From: Armatimonadota bacterium
GTDB taxonomy: Bacteria; Armatimonadota; Fimbriimonadia; Fimbriimonadales; GBS-DC
Assembly (NCBI GenBank): GCA_013359125.1
Contig: JABWCR010000026.1
Location: 1-37,055 of the forward strand
Length of the DNA stretch: 37,055 nt
Direction: 5' to 3'
Positions 9,949-17,630 of the stretch are shown one piece after another; position 1 is the stretch's first letter; the number at the start of each line of letters is the position of its first letter. Under the pieces are notes generated by a model. It saw only the letters and a list, made by a program, of their open reading frames with translations. It did not search any database and had not been told where the DNA came from. Position numbers and translations under genes: made by a program.

Positions 9949-10450
9949 CTTGACTGAGGTCGTCGTCGCATCGACATGGCAAGTATAGGGAAGGCCGCTG
10001 AAAGCCCACTGAAAATGGCCAAACCGCCGCTGAAAAAAGTTCTCAAAATTTCCGGGAACTATTGGGAACCGACCTTGCGTAACCTAAATATCAGCTTCGC
10101 GCTGACCGCAAAAACCGGTCAAAATGGAGAAGAGATTCTGATGATGGCGAAGAGTCTGGACGGAGAGTTGGGAATCAGGTCGAATAGGCTTCATAGCGTA
10201 GCTCCCTCTCCCGTCTCCATTCCCTCCGATGCCTGTTTTCTGACCCGAATAGGCAAAGTTGCGTGGAATCCCGAGTTGATTGCGCATGGCGAGACTATCC
10301 GTGGTATTATTACGGCTCAGGTTTCGCCAGATGTAGCGGCGAGGCTGTTGGAACCTGCGGCAGGTTGGGCGTCGTCCAATCCTATCGTGGTTCCGCAGAG
10401 TTGGGACCTGATGTATAATCCAACGTACAACTCCACAGGAGGAAGAACAG
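9949..10450. other. Long intergenic region with one doubtful open frame
   Basis: About 500 bases separate the sigma-like gene from the prepilin gene. A plus-strand frame runs from 9976 to 10461 (161 codons) and overlaps the prepilin start, but it has no ribosome binding site, no recognisable motif, a mixed third-base composition unlike neighbouring genes, and contains the proposed prepilin promoter. I treat it as probably non-coding. The region also holds a repeated GGGAAC pair near 10055-10069 and a TATACT-like box on the minus strand at 9982-9987 that could serve the sigma gene. No RNA gene was recognised. Confidence 0.4.
10414..10442 (+). promoter_or_regulatory. -10 element and strong ribosome binding site of the prepilin gene
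   Basis: TATAAT at 10414-10419 is a perfect -10 box, preceded directly by TG, with only a poor -35 (TTCCGC at 10391-10396, 17 bases upstream). The implied leader is about 25 bases. AGGAGG at 10437-10442, 8 bases before the ATG, is a very strong Shine-Dalgarno, suggesting high expression. Confidence 0.55.
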
Positions 10451-11308
10451 ATGCGACGTAAAGGTTTCACCCTGATCGAGCTACTGGTCGTGATTGCGAT
10501 TATCGCGATCTTGGCTGCGATCCTCTTCCCTGTATTTGCCCGCGCTCGCGAAGCGGCGCGAAAGACCCAGTGCGTAAGCAACACTCGCCAGATTGGTACC
10601 GCCTTCATGGGCTACATCCAAGATTGGGACGAGCGCTTCCCGATGAGCATCTACCAAGCCGTTCGACCCGGTAGCACGCAGCCCTGTCTGTTCACGGTAT
10701 TCCACGCCATCAATCCGTATATCAAGAACGTGCAGATCATGGACTGCCCTTCCGAGCCGAAGGCTATGGATGTTCGACTTGGCTTCCAACCAGTCGCAGG
10801 CGGCCTATGCCCGACCGGCGCAGGCACCTTGAGCGAGCTTCAGTACTCTGGCTACATCGCCAACTGGTGCTTGGTCGAGGACGGAAACGTCCAGGCCCTC
10901 GGTCTGGTGACCAACGGCACCGTGTCTCAAGCGCAGCTTGACTATTCGGTCAACACGTCGGTTATGTACGACGGCGCTCTCAGCACTGTCGCCACCGGCA
11001 TGGATAGCTACGGCAACGGCCGCCACAGCGAACTCGTGGTCGCTTCGTTCGCCGACGGTCACGCGGGCGTCGTCAAGTTCCGACAGCGGCGCAATGCTGC
11101 CGGCAACCCGTTCGTCTTCACCAACCCGACGATCGACAACAAGACGGCCTTCGTATTCGACGTTGTGGAAGACGGCCCCTACCGCTGGCAGAACGTTACC
11201 CGCACCAATCCGAAGTACAACCTGCGCGGCCTGGCTGCACAGGATCCGATCGGCCGATGGTGCTGGCGCTGCCCGCTGGGTACGGCAACCGACCAGAACT
11301 GCAACTAA
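10451..11308 (+). CDS. Prepilin-type protein with H-X9-DG motif (DUF1559-like pseudopilin)
   Basis: The 285-residue protein opens with a class III (type IV pilin-like) signal: 'MRRKG' then '[20 protein letters not shown]'. A prepilin peptidase would cut after Gly5, leaving Phe6 as the new N-terminus and Glu10 as the conserved Glu+5. The hydrophobic helix is followed by '[13 protein letters not shown]'. The C-terminal half has '[13 protein letters not shown]', in which His192 and Asp202-Gly203 are exactly nine residues apart: the H-X9-DG motif of the prepilin-associated family that is expanded in Planctomycetes and Armatimonadota. Several Cys pairs (such as 'CWRC' near 271) suggest disulfides. 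It probably sits on the cell surface or in a pseudopilus, but the role of the family is poorly known. It has its own promoter and is followed by a clear terminator. Confidence 0.9.
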   Translation: MRRKGFTLIELLVVIAIIAILAAILFPVFARAREAARKTQCVSNTRQIGTAFMGYIQDWDERFPMSIYQAVRPGSTQPCLFTVFHAINPYIKNVQIMDCPSEPKAMDVRLGFQPVAGGLCPTGAGTLSELQYSGYIANWCLVEDGNVQALGLVTNGTVSQAQLDYSVNTSVMYDGALSTVATGMDSYGNGRHSELVVASFADGHAGVVKFRQRRNAAGNPFVFTNPTIDNKTAFVFDVVEDGPYRWQNVTRTNPKYNLRGLAAQDPIGRWCWRCPLGTATDQNCN

Positions 11309-11332
11309 TCGAGCCTAGCTCGAATGACGATC

Positions 11333-11370
11333 AGGCGCCGTCAGAGGCTTGCTTCTGGCGGCGCCTTTCT
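11333..11370 (+). terminator. Rho-independent terminator after the prepilin gene
   Basis: AGGCGCCG pairs perfectly with CGGCGCCT, and the stem extends inward to 13 bp with one G-T pair (arms 11333-11345 and 11354-11366) around an 8-base loop. It is followed by TTTCT. It begins 25 bases after the prepilin stop and closes a single-gene transcript. Confidence 0.85.
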
Positions 11371-11376
11371 ATTGAA

Positions 11377-11598
11377 ATGGTTATCAAAGTGAAGGTGATT
11401 CCCCGATCGGCGAAGAACTCTTTAGAAGAAACTGCCGATGGAAGCTATGTGGCGCGGGTAACAGCGCCGCCGATCGAAGGCGCCGCGAATGAGGCTGTGA
11501 TCAAACTTTTGGCCGAGCATTTTGATGCAGCCAAGTCTCGGATAAAGCTCTTGAGCGGGGCAAAATCGAGGATGAAGAGGTTCGAACTATGCGAGTAA
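11377..11598 (+). CDS. DUF167 (YggU/UPF0235) family protein
   Basis: The small 73-residue protein matches the YggU-type fold: 'VKVIPRSAKN' at the start, 'YVARVTAPPIEGAANEAVIK' in the middle (the PPxEGxAN signature), and 'LLSGAKSRMKRFEL' at the end (the SGxxSRxK signature). The biochemical role is unknown. The frame is open further upstream into the terminator, but the ATG at 11377 gives the normal family length. No good ribosome binding site precedes it, so the start is slightly uncertain. It overlaps the following esterase gene by 10 bases, so the two are probably co-translated. Confidence 0.85.
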   Translation: MVIKVKVIPRSAKNSLEETADGSYVARVTAPPIEGAANEAVIKLLAEHFDAAKSRIKLLSGAKSRMKRFELCE

Positions 11599-12926
11599 CG
11601 TCCGTTGCGCTGTTAGGGCTTTTTGTTTGGTCGATTGCCTGTTGCCAAGCGGCGGATCGGCGCGAGGCTGGGATTCGGCTTAGGGCGTTAGAACAGAAAT
11701 GGGAAACGTCCGGCCAAGAGGCCCGCGGTCGCGCCGTTCCTTTTATCAGCAATGCCGTTATGGGCTTTTTTTCCGGTCAGTTTAATCGCGTTTGCGAAAA
11801 CTTAAGCCGAGCGCAGTTCGCTTTGGAGTCGAGCGGCGAGGCGACCACAGAGAGGAAGTATGCTGATTCGCTTGCTCTTTCCATGCCAAGAATCGCGGAG
11901 CCCGGCCAGGAGATCGAGTTCAAGTTGGGTTCGATATTCGAGGCTCCAAGCGCGAACTTGACGGTCAGGATCGAGGTGTTGGCTCTAGACGGCACCCAAG
12001 CGCACTCGGTTTCAGGCCCGACGCTTGTCCACAAAATGCGCCTGCCCGACCAAGAGGGCGAATATCGCGTCAAGGTCATCCTGAGCCATCAGGGCGCTCG
12101 ACTCCGAGATATTCACCAACCGCTTTCTGTGATCTCCAATCTGGAGGGTCGAATAGCCAAGATTCGAGAAAAGGCCGGCAATAGAGAGGGATTTGAGGCT
12201 GCAACCTTAAGAATGTGGGCCGAAGAGTTGGAGAACAGCCGCGAAGGCAGACCGAACGAGAGCGCGTTTCCTCTGACCGTTCTGGTCGCCCGAGCGGAGA
12301 AGAGCGCAGACGATTGGTTGCGAGAGCCGGGCGACCATTGGTGGGCGATACCGTCCGAGCGCGGCGTTGTTCGCTCTCGAGTTTTTGTGCCGGAACAGGC
12401 CGAAAGGGGAGTACGGCCTCTGGTCGTCGCGCTTCACGGCGCGGGCGGCAACGAGCATATGTTCTTTGAGAGCCTCGGTGTTGGCAAGGCCGTCCGGGAG
12501 GCGAAGGAGCGAGGCTGGTATCTGATTGCGCCCGTTGCCAATGCGCCCGGATCGGTCGAAACCGTTTTGGCGTTTGCCAAAAAGAATCTCAAGATCAGCG
12601 AGCCGAGAGTCTTCTTAATAGGGCACTCGATGGGTGGCTTCATGACACTCGACGCTGCGCGCAAAATGCCCAAGACCTTTGCGGCGATCGGAGCAATTGC
12701 GGCTGGAGATCGAGGCGGACAGGGAGAACTTCCGCCGCTCTTTTTGGCCGTCGGCGAGCAAGAGATCGGAATGTTGCGTCAGCAAGCAAAAGCGGCAGCC
12801 GAGAATCTTAAGTCGAAAACGACCTTAGAGTTCAAGACCTATCCCAACTCGGAGCATCTGATGATCGTGGCGGACTGCCTGCCCGACCTCTTCAAGTTCC
12901 TGGACAAGCACATGTTAGCACGGTAA
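11589..12926 (+). CDS. Secreted alpha/beta-hydrolase (esterase/depolymerase-like)
   Basis: The 445-residue protein has an N-terminal signal peptide (hydrophobic residues 4-20, probable cut near 'CCQA'). Residues about 25-240 form an N-terminal region without a recognised motif, including a beta-rich part at 95-185. The C-terminal domain (about 255-440) is an alpha/beta-hydrolase of the polyhydroxybutyrate-depolymerase/feruloyl-esterase type: oxyanion segment 'ALHGAGGNE' near 281, nucleophile elbow 'GHSMGG' with Ser347, and 'NSEHLM' with candidate His423. Where a 'G..D' acid is usual, the sequence reads 'LAVGEQE', so the acid may be Glu or lie elsewhere. The substrate is unknown; soluble esters or polyester oligomers are possible. 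The start overlaps the DUF167 gene. The gene converges with tRNA-Arg with only two bases between. Confidence 0.8.
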   Translation: MRVTSVALLGLFVWSIACCQAADRREAGIRLRALEQKWETSGQEARGRAVPFISNAVMGFFSGQFNRVCENLSRAQFALESSGEATTERKYADSLALSMPRIAEPGQEIEFKLGSIFEAPSANLTVRIEVLALDGTQAHSVSGPTLVHKMRLPDQEGEYRVKVILSHQGARLRDIHQPLSVISNLEGRIAKIREKAGNREGFEAATLRMWAEELENSREGRPNESAFPLTVLVARAEKSADDWLREPGDHWWAIPSERGVVRSRVFVPEQAERGVRPLVVALHGAGGNEHMFFESLGVGKAVREAKERGWYLIAPVANAPGSVETVLAFAKKNLKISEPRVFLIGHSMGGFMTLDAARKMPKTFAAIGAIAAGDRGGQGELPPLFLAVGEQEIGMLRQQAKAAAENLKSKTTLEFKTYPNSEHLMIVADCLPDLFKFLDKHMLAR

Positions 12927-12928
12927 CA

Positions 12929-13004
12929 TGGCGCCCCCGGCGGGAATCGAACCCACAACCAACGGCTTAGAAGGCCGCTGCTCTGTCCGTTGAGCTACGG
13001 GGGC
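12929..13004 (-). tRNA. tRNA-Arg (anticodon TCT)
   Basis: On the minus strand a full cloverleaf is visible: acceptor GCCCCCG pairs with CGGGGGC, D-arm GCTC/GAGC, anticodon stem GCGGC/GCCGT with loop CTTCTAA (anticodon TCT, reading AGA and AGG), T-arm GTGGG/CCCGC with loop TTCGATT, discriminator G, and CCA encoded in the DNA. The total is 76 nt. Confidence 0.97.
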
Positions 13005-13013
13005 ATTAACCCA

Positions 13014-13019
13014 ATTATA
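13014..13019 (-). promoter_or_regulatory. Probable -10 box of tRNA-Arg
   Basis: TATAAT on the minus strand lies 9 bases before the tRNA 5' end, a fitting place for a tRNA promoter. The -35 region at the matching distance (CAAGAA) is poor, so confidence is moderate. Confidence 0.5.
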
Positions 13020-13069
13020 CTTGGCGGCGGGGTATATTCTTGCCTGAAAGCCGCGCGAAAGGAGCGAAG

Positions 13070-13816
13070 ATGAGCTTGGCCGCCGACTATTTTAGACGTT
13101 TGCACGAACAGATCGAGATTCTCCAGTCTCGCTCTCTCGAATCGATCCAGCAAGCCGCCCAAATGTGCGCTCAGTCGCTTTCATCAGGGGGCGCCATACA
13201 CATCTATGACACCGGGCATCTGGTCTCGCGCGAGTTGGTCAACCGTGCGGGAGGGTTGGCCGCCTATCAGTCGCTGACCTTCGATCTGACCGTCAACAAT
13301 CCGAACGCCTATAGAGACCGCAAAGGCATGCAGCCCAAGGACGACGAGGACACGATCGCCGATCTGGTAAAGGTCGTGCTGGATCGAAGCCGAGTTCGAC
13401 AAGGCGATGTGCTGATTATTGGCACTGTGTCGGGCAAGACGGCCATCGCGGTCGAACTGGCTATTCAAGCTATCGAACGTAAAGTGCAAGTCATTGGGTT
13501 AACGGCAGTAGACTACTCGTCAAAGCTAAAGTCGGATCACCATAGCGGGCTGCGCCTTTTTGAAGTGGCCGACCTCGTGATCGATAACGCCGCGCCCTAT
13601 GGCGACGGCATGATGAGCCTTGAGGGAATCGACGCGCCGTTCTGCCCGGCCTCCGGATTGGGAGCCGCCGCGGCTCTGTGGGCCATGACGGCCGAACTGA
13701 TAGAGATCATGACCCGAGAAGCCAAACCGCCGACGGTCTTTCATAGCATCAACCGACCGGACGGCAAAGAACTTTACGAAAAAAGCATCGAACGCTTTGC
13801 CGAATTAGGCTATTGA
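13070..13816 (+). CDS. SIS-domain phosphosugar-binding protein (UPF0309-like)
   Basis: The 248-residue soluble protein has a sugar-isomerase (SIS) fold at about 30-185. 'AIHIYDTGHLVSRELVNRAG' (42-61) is the first phosphosugar loop, and 'GDVLIIGTVSGKTAIAVELA' (112-131) the second with its Ser/Gly-rich turn. 'VIGLTAVDYSS' and 'HHSGLRLFEVADLVIDNAAP' follow, as in UPF0309/AgaS-like members. The substrate is unknown; an amino-sugar phosphate is plausible. The ATG at 13070 is chosen because 'aaaggag' lies 5 bases upstream; the frame is open 10 codons further to a TTG, with no matching binding site. It lies between a divergent tRNA and the heme/copper genes with no evident link to either. Confidence 0.8.
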   Translation: MSLAADYFRRLHEQIEILQSRSLESIQQAAQMCAQSLSSGGAIHIYDTGHLVSRELVNRAGGLAAYQSLTFDLTVNNPNAYRDRKGMQPKDDEDTIADLVKVVLDRSRVRQGDVLIIGTVSGKTAIAVELAIQAIERKVQVIGLTAVDYSSKLKSDHHSGLRLFEVADLVIDNAAPYGDGMMSLEGIDAPFCPASGLGAAAALWAMTAELIEIMTREAKPPTVFHSINRPDGKELYEKSIERFAELGY

Positions 13817-13876
13817 GGGTTGACGTTGAACCTCTTCGTGCCAGAATCGTAATAAGGAAGCAAATAGGAGCGAGCA

Positions 13877-15745
13877 ATGCGAGCACTTTGGGCGATAGTC
13901 GGGCTTACGGCGCTGGCGGGGATTGGATCTGACCAGGACCCAGCGATGAACCGTGCGAACAATGTCTTGAGCGATGTGGGCGGCACGCACATAAAGATCG
14001 GCGACCGAATCAAGGACTTCTCGGTCAAGGATGTAAGCGGCAAGACGGTCTCGCTCGCAGCTTTGCGTCAAAAGGGACCGGTTGCGGTCGTCTTTATGGG
14101 CACAGCGTGTCCCGTTGCCCAGCGATATACCGTTCGGCTCAATCAGATATCGGCAGAGTATGGCAAGAAGGGCGTTTCGGTGGTCGCTCTTTTCTCAAAC
14201 AGCGAGGATACGGCGCAGGCCGTCGCCAAGCATTCAAAGGAGATGGGGTACAAGTTTATCGCGGCCAAGGACGAGCGATCGTCCTTGGCCAAGCAGATGG
14301 GCGCCACGATGACGCCGCAAGCTTACCTAATCGGCAAGAACGGCGTCTTGCTCTATCGAGGCGCCATCGACGACAACCGATACGAAACCCGCGTTGCCAA
14401 GCGCTACCTGAAGGACGCGCTCGATCAAGCGCTGGCGGGTAAATCTGTGAAAGTTGCAGAGGCCGCCGCTTTTGGATGCACCATCCACTTTCCCGATGAG
14501 GTGAGCGACGACGGCGTTACCTACTATTCCCAAGTAGCCGCCATCATCCAGGCCAAGTGCCAGCCGTGCCATAGGCCCGGCCAAGTCGCTCCGTTCCATC
14601 TGATGAACTATGCGGATGCCAAGCAATGGGCGGCAGAGATCAAAGAGTACACCCAAAAGAGACTAATGCCGCCTTGGAAGCCCGAACCGGGCTTTGGCGA
14701 GTTCTTGGGCAACCGATCCCTGACCGAAGAGGAGATTCGGACCATTGCAGAATGGGTCGACCATGGAGCGCCCGCGGGAGACCCCAACGCTGCGCCGCCC
14801 GCTAGGCCCTACGCGGGCGAGTGGAACCTGGGCAAGCCGGATTTTGTCGTCGAAATGCCCGAAGAGTTCGAAGTCGGGCCGACCGGGGAGGATGAGTATC
14901 GCCACTTTGTGATACCGACCAAGTTCGACAAAGACGTATTCATCAATGCGGTCGATGTGATGCCGGGTAATCCGCGCACCGTGCACCATGTGATTCTGTA
15001 TGTCGATGTCAGCGGGTCAGGCCGACGATTGGACGCTCGCGATCCCGGGCCGGGCTACAGCGCGTTCGGTTGGCCTGGCTTTATGCCCGCGGGCACATTG
15101 GGCGGATGGGCGCCGGGCTTTACCCCTACGACGCTTCCGTCCAACTCGGGCTACCTGCTGCCCAAAGGCGCAGACATCGTGATGCAGGTGCACTACTATC
15201 GAACGGGCAAGACCGAGCGGGATCGCTCCAAAGTGGGGCTTTACTTCACCAAAACGCCCAGTCCCAAGGTTGTGCGCGTGGCGCCGGCCATCGACTTTCG
15301 ATTTCGCATTCCGCCCGGCGCAAAGAATCACATCGTAACCGCACAGTGGACCGCGCCCCAAGATGTGGATCTGGTCGCCATCACGCCGCACATGCACCTG
15401 ATCGGCAAAAGCATGAAAGTAACCGCCAAGGCGCCCAATTCCGACAAGGAGATCCCTCTGATCTACATCAAGGATTGGGATTTTAAGTGGCAGGACACCT
15501 ATCGCTATAAGGAGAACATCCGATTGCCGAAGGGGACGGTCGTAACGGCCTCCGCCGTGTACGACAACTCGGCGGACAATCCGCGCAATCCCTCTAATCC
15601 GCCTAAGTGGGTCGGATGGGGCGAAAAAACGACGGACGAGATGTGCATCGCGTTCTTGCACATGATGGCCGCCGACGGGAAGGACCTTTCCGGCGTGGAG
15701 CAATTCGGGGGCTTAGAAACACAACCAGGGGGAAGAAGAGAATGA
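13877..15745 (+). CDS. Redoxin - cytochrome c - PHM-like copper monooxygenase fusion
   Basis: The 622-residue exported protein has a short signal-like start (residues 1-18). Residues about 38-190 are a redoxin/AhpC-TSA thioredoxin fold with 'FMGTACPVAQRY'; it has one Cys (78) with no CxxC partner, and the cis-Pro region reads 'ATMTPQAYLI'. Residues 220-300 hold a c-type heme site 'CQPCH' (228-232) followed by 'RLMPPWKPEPGFG', in which the Met may be the distal ligand. Residues about 320-600 match the ascorbate-dependent copper type II monooxygenase (PHM/DBH) core: 'VHHV' (His370, His371), 'VMQVHYYR' (His439), 'HMH' (505-507) and 'EMC' (Met589) correspond to the CuH and CuM ligands. All appear kept. 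It probably acts outside the membrane as an oxidoreductase; the substrate is unknown. 'aggag' lies 6 bases before the ATG. It overlaps the next, related gene by ATGA. Confidence 0.8.
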   Translation: MRALWAIVGLTALAGIGSDQDPAMNRANNVLSDVGGTHIKIGDRIKDFSVKDVSGKTVSLAALRQKGPVAVVFMGTACPVAQRYTVRLNQISAEYGKKGVSVVALFSNSEDTAQAVAKHSKEMGYKFIAAKDERSSLAKQMGATMTPQAYLIGKNGVLLYRGAIDDNRYETRVAKRYLKDALDQALAGKSVKVAEAAAFGCTIHFPDEVSDDGVTYYSQVAAIIQAKCQPCHRPGQVAPFHLMNYADAKQWAAEIKEYTQKRLMPPWKPEPGFGEFLGNRSLTEEEIRTIAEWVDHGAPAGDPNAAPPARPYAGEWNLGKPDFVVEMPEEFEVGPTGEDEYRHFVIPTKFDKDVFINAVDVMPGNPRTVHHVILYVDVSGSGRRLDARDPGPGYSAFGWPGFMPAGTLGGWAPGFTPTTLPSNSGYLLPKGADIVMQVHYYRTGKTERDRSKVGLYFTKTPSPKVVRVAPAIDFRFRIPPGAKNHIVTAQWTAPQDVDLVAITPHMHLIGKSMKVTAKAPNSDKEIPLIYIKDWDFKWQDTYRYKENIRLPKGTVVTASAVYDNSADNPRNPSNPPKWVGWGEKTTDEMCIAFLHMMAADGKDLSGVEQFGGLETQPGGRRE

Positions 15746-16989
15746 AACTGTTGGTTATTGCTGCAGGAGCCGTTGCGCTGGCCGTCGCCTTGAAAGGCGA
15801 TCCGGCCATAACCTACGCCAAGGACATCGCGCCGATCATCCAAAAGAACTGCCAGCCGTGCCACCGACCGGGGCAGGTCGCGCCGTTCACCCTGATGAAC
15901 TACGAAGAAACCAAGACCTGGGCGCGCGAGATTAGACAAGTAACCACCGAACGCCTGATGCCGCCATGGAAGCCCGAACCGGGCTTTGGAGCGTTCAAGC
16001 ACGAGCGCCGACTTGAGAACGAAGAGATCAAAGCGATCGCCAAGTGGGTGGACGACGGGTGCCCGATGGGAGACTTAAGACAGGCGCCCGCACCCGTTAG
16101 ATACGAGGAAGGCTGGTCTCTAGGAAAGCCCGATTTCATCGCCGAGATGGCCGAGGAGTATGAAGTGGCGCCAACCGGCGAGGACGAGTATCGCCACTTT
16201 GTCATCCCGACCAACTTCGACAAGGACGTCTTCGTTCGCGCTTTGGACGTTCAGCCTGGCAACCGCAAGACGGTTCATCATGTGGTCGTATTTATCGATC
16301 AAACTGGCATAGCGCGCAAGCTGGACGAGCGCGACCCAGGGCTAGGATACAAGGCATTTGGCTCGCCCGGTTTTCCGCCCACCAGCATTTTGGGCACTTG
16401 GGCGCCGGGCTTTTCGCCCGCGGAATCGCCCAATGGAACAGGGTACCGAATCCCAAAGGGCGCCGATATCGTCATGCAAGTGCACTACTACCGTACGGGC
16501 AAGGCCGAGCGCGACCGTTCCAAAATGGCGCTCTACTTTAGCCAAGCCGCCGATCCGAAGGAAGTCTTTATGCGCATGGCGATCAACATGCAATTCAGGA
16601 TTCCGCCCGGTGAGGAAAGGCATCGGGTAGTGGCGCGCCAGTCGATCTTTAGGGATAGCTACCTGGTCGGCATCCTGCCTCATATGCATTTGTTGGGCAA
16701 GGAGATGAAGATCACGGCCAAACTTCCCGGCAAGACGGACCCACTGCCGCTTATCTGGATCAAGAACTGGGACTTCAATTGGCAGGACACTTACTACTAC
16801 CAGCAGCCCATCTTGCTGCCAGCAGGCACGGAAGTGATCGTAGAAGCCGTCTACGATAACTCGAGCAAGAATCCGCGCAACCCGCACAATCCGCCCAAGG
16901 CCGTCGGTTGGGGAGAAAAGACGACCGACGAGATGTGTCTGGCGTTCTTGCACTTCTTGCCAGCGTCCAGTTGGAAGCCGGCTGAGTAA
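15742..16989 (+). CDS. Cytochrome c - PHM-like copper monooxygenase, paralogue lacking redoxin domain
   Basis: The 415-residue protein is clearly a paralogue of the preceding gene, aligning almost end to end with its C-terminal 400 residues but lacking the redoxin part. A signal peptide (about residues 1-18) precedes 'YAKDIAPIIQKN' and the heme site 'CQPCH' (37-41). The copper ligands are again present: His179-His180 ('VHHV'), His248 ('QVHYYR'), His314 and His316 ('HMH') and Met398 ('EMC'). Shared stretches such as 'RLMPPWKPEPGFG', 'GEDEYRHFVIPT' and 'GWGEKTTDEMC' indicate a tandem duplication. The start overlaps the upstream stop (ATGA), with a purine-rich ribosome binding site, so both proteins are probably made together and may work as a pair. 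Role and substrate are unknown. An upstream in-frame ATG inside the first gene was rejected because it would remove the signal peptide. Confidence 0.85.
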   Translation: MKLLVIAAGAVALAVALKGDPAITYAKDIAPIIQKNCQPCHRPGQVAPFTLMNYEETKTWAREIRQVTTERLMPPWKPEPGFGAFKHERRLENEEIKAIAKWVDDGCPMGDLRQAPAPVRYEEGWSLGKPDFIAEMAEEYEVAPTGEDEYRHFVIPTNFDKDVFVRALDVQPGNRKTVHHVVVFIDQTGIARKLDERDPGLGYKAFGSPGFPPTSILGTWAPGFSPAESPNGTGYRIPKGADIVMQVHYYRTGKAERDRSKMALYFSQAADPKEVFMRMAINMQFRIPPGEERHRVVARQSIFRDSYLVGILPHMHLLGKEMKITAKLPGKTDPLPLIWIKNWDFNWQDTYYYQQPILLPAGTEVIVEAVYDNSSKNPRNPHNPPKAVGWGEKTTDEMCLAFLHFLPASSWKPAE

Positions 16990-17042
16990 GGGGTAGTCGA
17001 AAAACTCGAAAGCAGGAGATGTCCATTTTGCCAAGAATTTTT

Positions 17043-17062
17043 TGGGATGGGAAAAGATTCCC
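17043..17062. promoter_or_regulatory. Candidate operator upstream of mraZ
   Basis: Two adjacent TGGGA units (17043-17052) merge into an inverted repeat GGGAA-N4-TTCCC (17049-17062), ending 10 bases before the -35 box. MraZ in Escherichia coli binds TGGGN-type direct repeats in its own promoter, so autoregulation is possible. The spacing differs from the known one, so this is only a candidate. Confidence 0.35.
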
Positions 17063-17072
17063 TGTTTGGCAC

Positions 17073-17102
17073 TTGACAAACCCGTAATCGATAGGGTATA
17101 GT
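17073..17102 (+). promoter_or_regulatory. Main promoter of the dcw cluster (Pmra)
   Basis: TTGACA (17073-17078), an 18-base spacer and TATAGT (17097-17102) form a near-consensus sigma-70 promoter, with the mraZ ATG 30 bases beyond the -10. It is the only strong promoter I found for the following 16 genes. Confidence 0.85.
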
Positions 17103-17132
17103 TCGCTATTCGGGAGTTTTTACCCTGAGAGC

Positions 17133-17630
17133 ATGGCAGACGCATACGGCGGCGGCATCTTGAGGCTTGACGATCGAGGGCGATTGCAGCTCCCTATCGT
17201 GCCACAAGTCCACAAGAACTCCTTCTTGATCATGACGCCAGGGCTCGAGGGTTGTATTCAGGTTTTCACGGATGAAAGCTGGAGAGATTTCGTCGCCTGG
17301 TTCCAACGGTTGCCCCGCTTCGACCAACGGAAGGTGAAGCTTGCAAGGGTGCTGATCGGCATGGCGCACGAGGTCTATCTAGATGCCCAAGGAAGGGCAG
17401 TCATCCCCGAAGAACTTCTCCGGCACGCGAAGGCAGAGGCGCAGAACAAGGACAAGACCAACGATGCCAAGCGCACTGTGCGATTGGTGGGCATGCTCGA
17501 TCACTGGGAGATCTGGCAAGTCGACCGCTTCAAAGCACACACGGGCGAAGTTTTCCAAGACCCAGAGCAGTGCAAAGCGGAGTTAGAGGCGCTGGAAGCC
17601 GCTTCGAACTCGGCAAATGGCGAAGCATAG
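17133..17630 (+). CDS. mraZ: MraZ, regulator of the division and cell wall cluster
   Basis: The 165-residue protein contains two copies of the MraZ half-motif: 'LDDRGRLQLP' (12-21) and 'LDAQGRAVIP' (83-92), each with D-x-x-G-R, giving the tandem AbrB-like (SpoVT) fold. Between them 'CIQVFTDESWRDF' matches the usual 'L.vyp..eW' segment, and 'RLVGMLDHWEIWQVDRF' ends the second half with the typical 'G..dh.EiW' pattern. MraZ proteins bind repeats in their own promoter and adjust dcw expression. The C-terminal 25 residues are acidic and not conserved. It is first in the cluster, and its 3' end overlaps rsmH by 14 bases. The ribosome binding site is weak (gagag). Confidence 0.92.
   Translation: MADAYGGGILRLDDRGRLQLPIVPQVHKNSFLIMTPGLEGCIQVFTDESWRDFVAWFQRLPRFDQRKVKLARVLIGMAHEVYLDAQGRAVIPEELLRHAKAEAQNKDKTNDAKRTVRLVGMLDHWEIWQVDRFKAHTGEVFQDPEQCKAELEALEAASNSANGEA

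Noticed and set aside
10055-10090. ECF-type promoter based on GGGAAC and a downstream box
   Set aside because: The GGGAAC pair is visible, but no convincing -10 partner at a suitable distance was found, and the sigma factor's specificity is unknown.
9976-10461. 161-codon open frame upstream of the prepilin gene
   Set aside because: It has no ribosome binding site, no recognisable motif, contains the likely prepilin promoter and overlaps its start; kept only as a note on the intergenic region.
13820-13855. Promoter TTGAAC-N18-TAATAA before the redoxin fusion gene
   Set aside because: Both boxes are weak matches and fall in a short intergenic stretch where chance matches are likely.
15607-15741. 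Longer start for the second heme-copper protein
   Set aside because: It would place 45 residues before an evident signal peptide; the ATG at 15742 overlaps the upstream stop as in other coupled genes.
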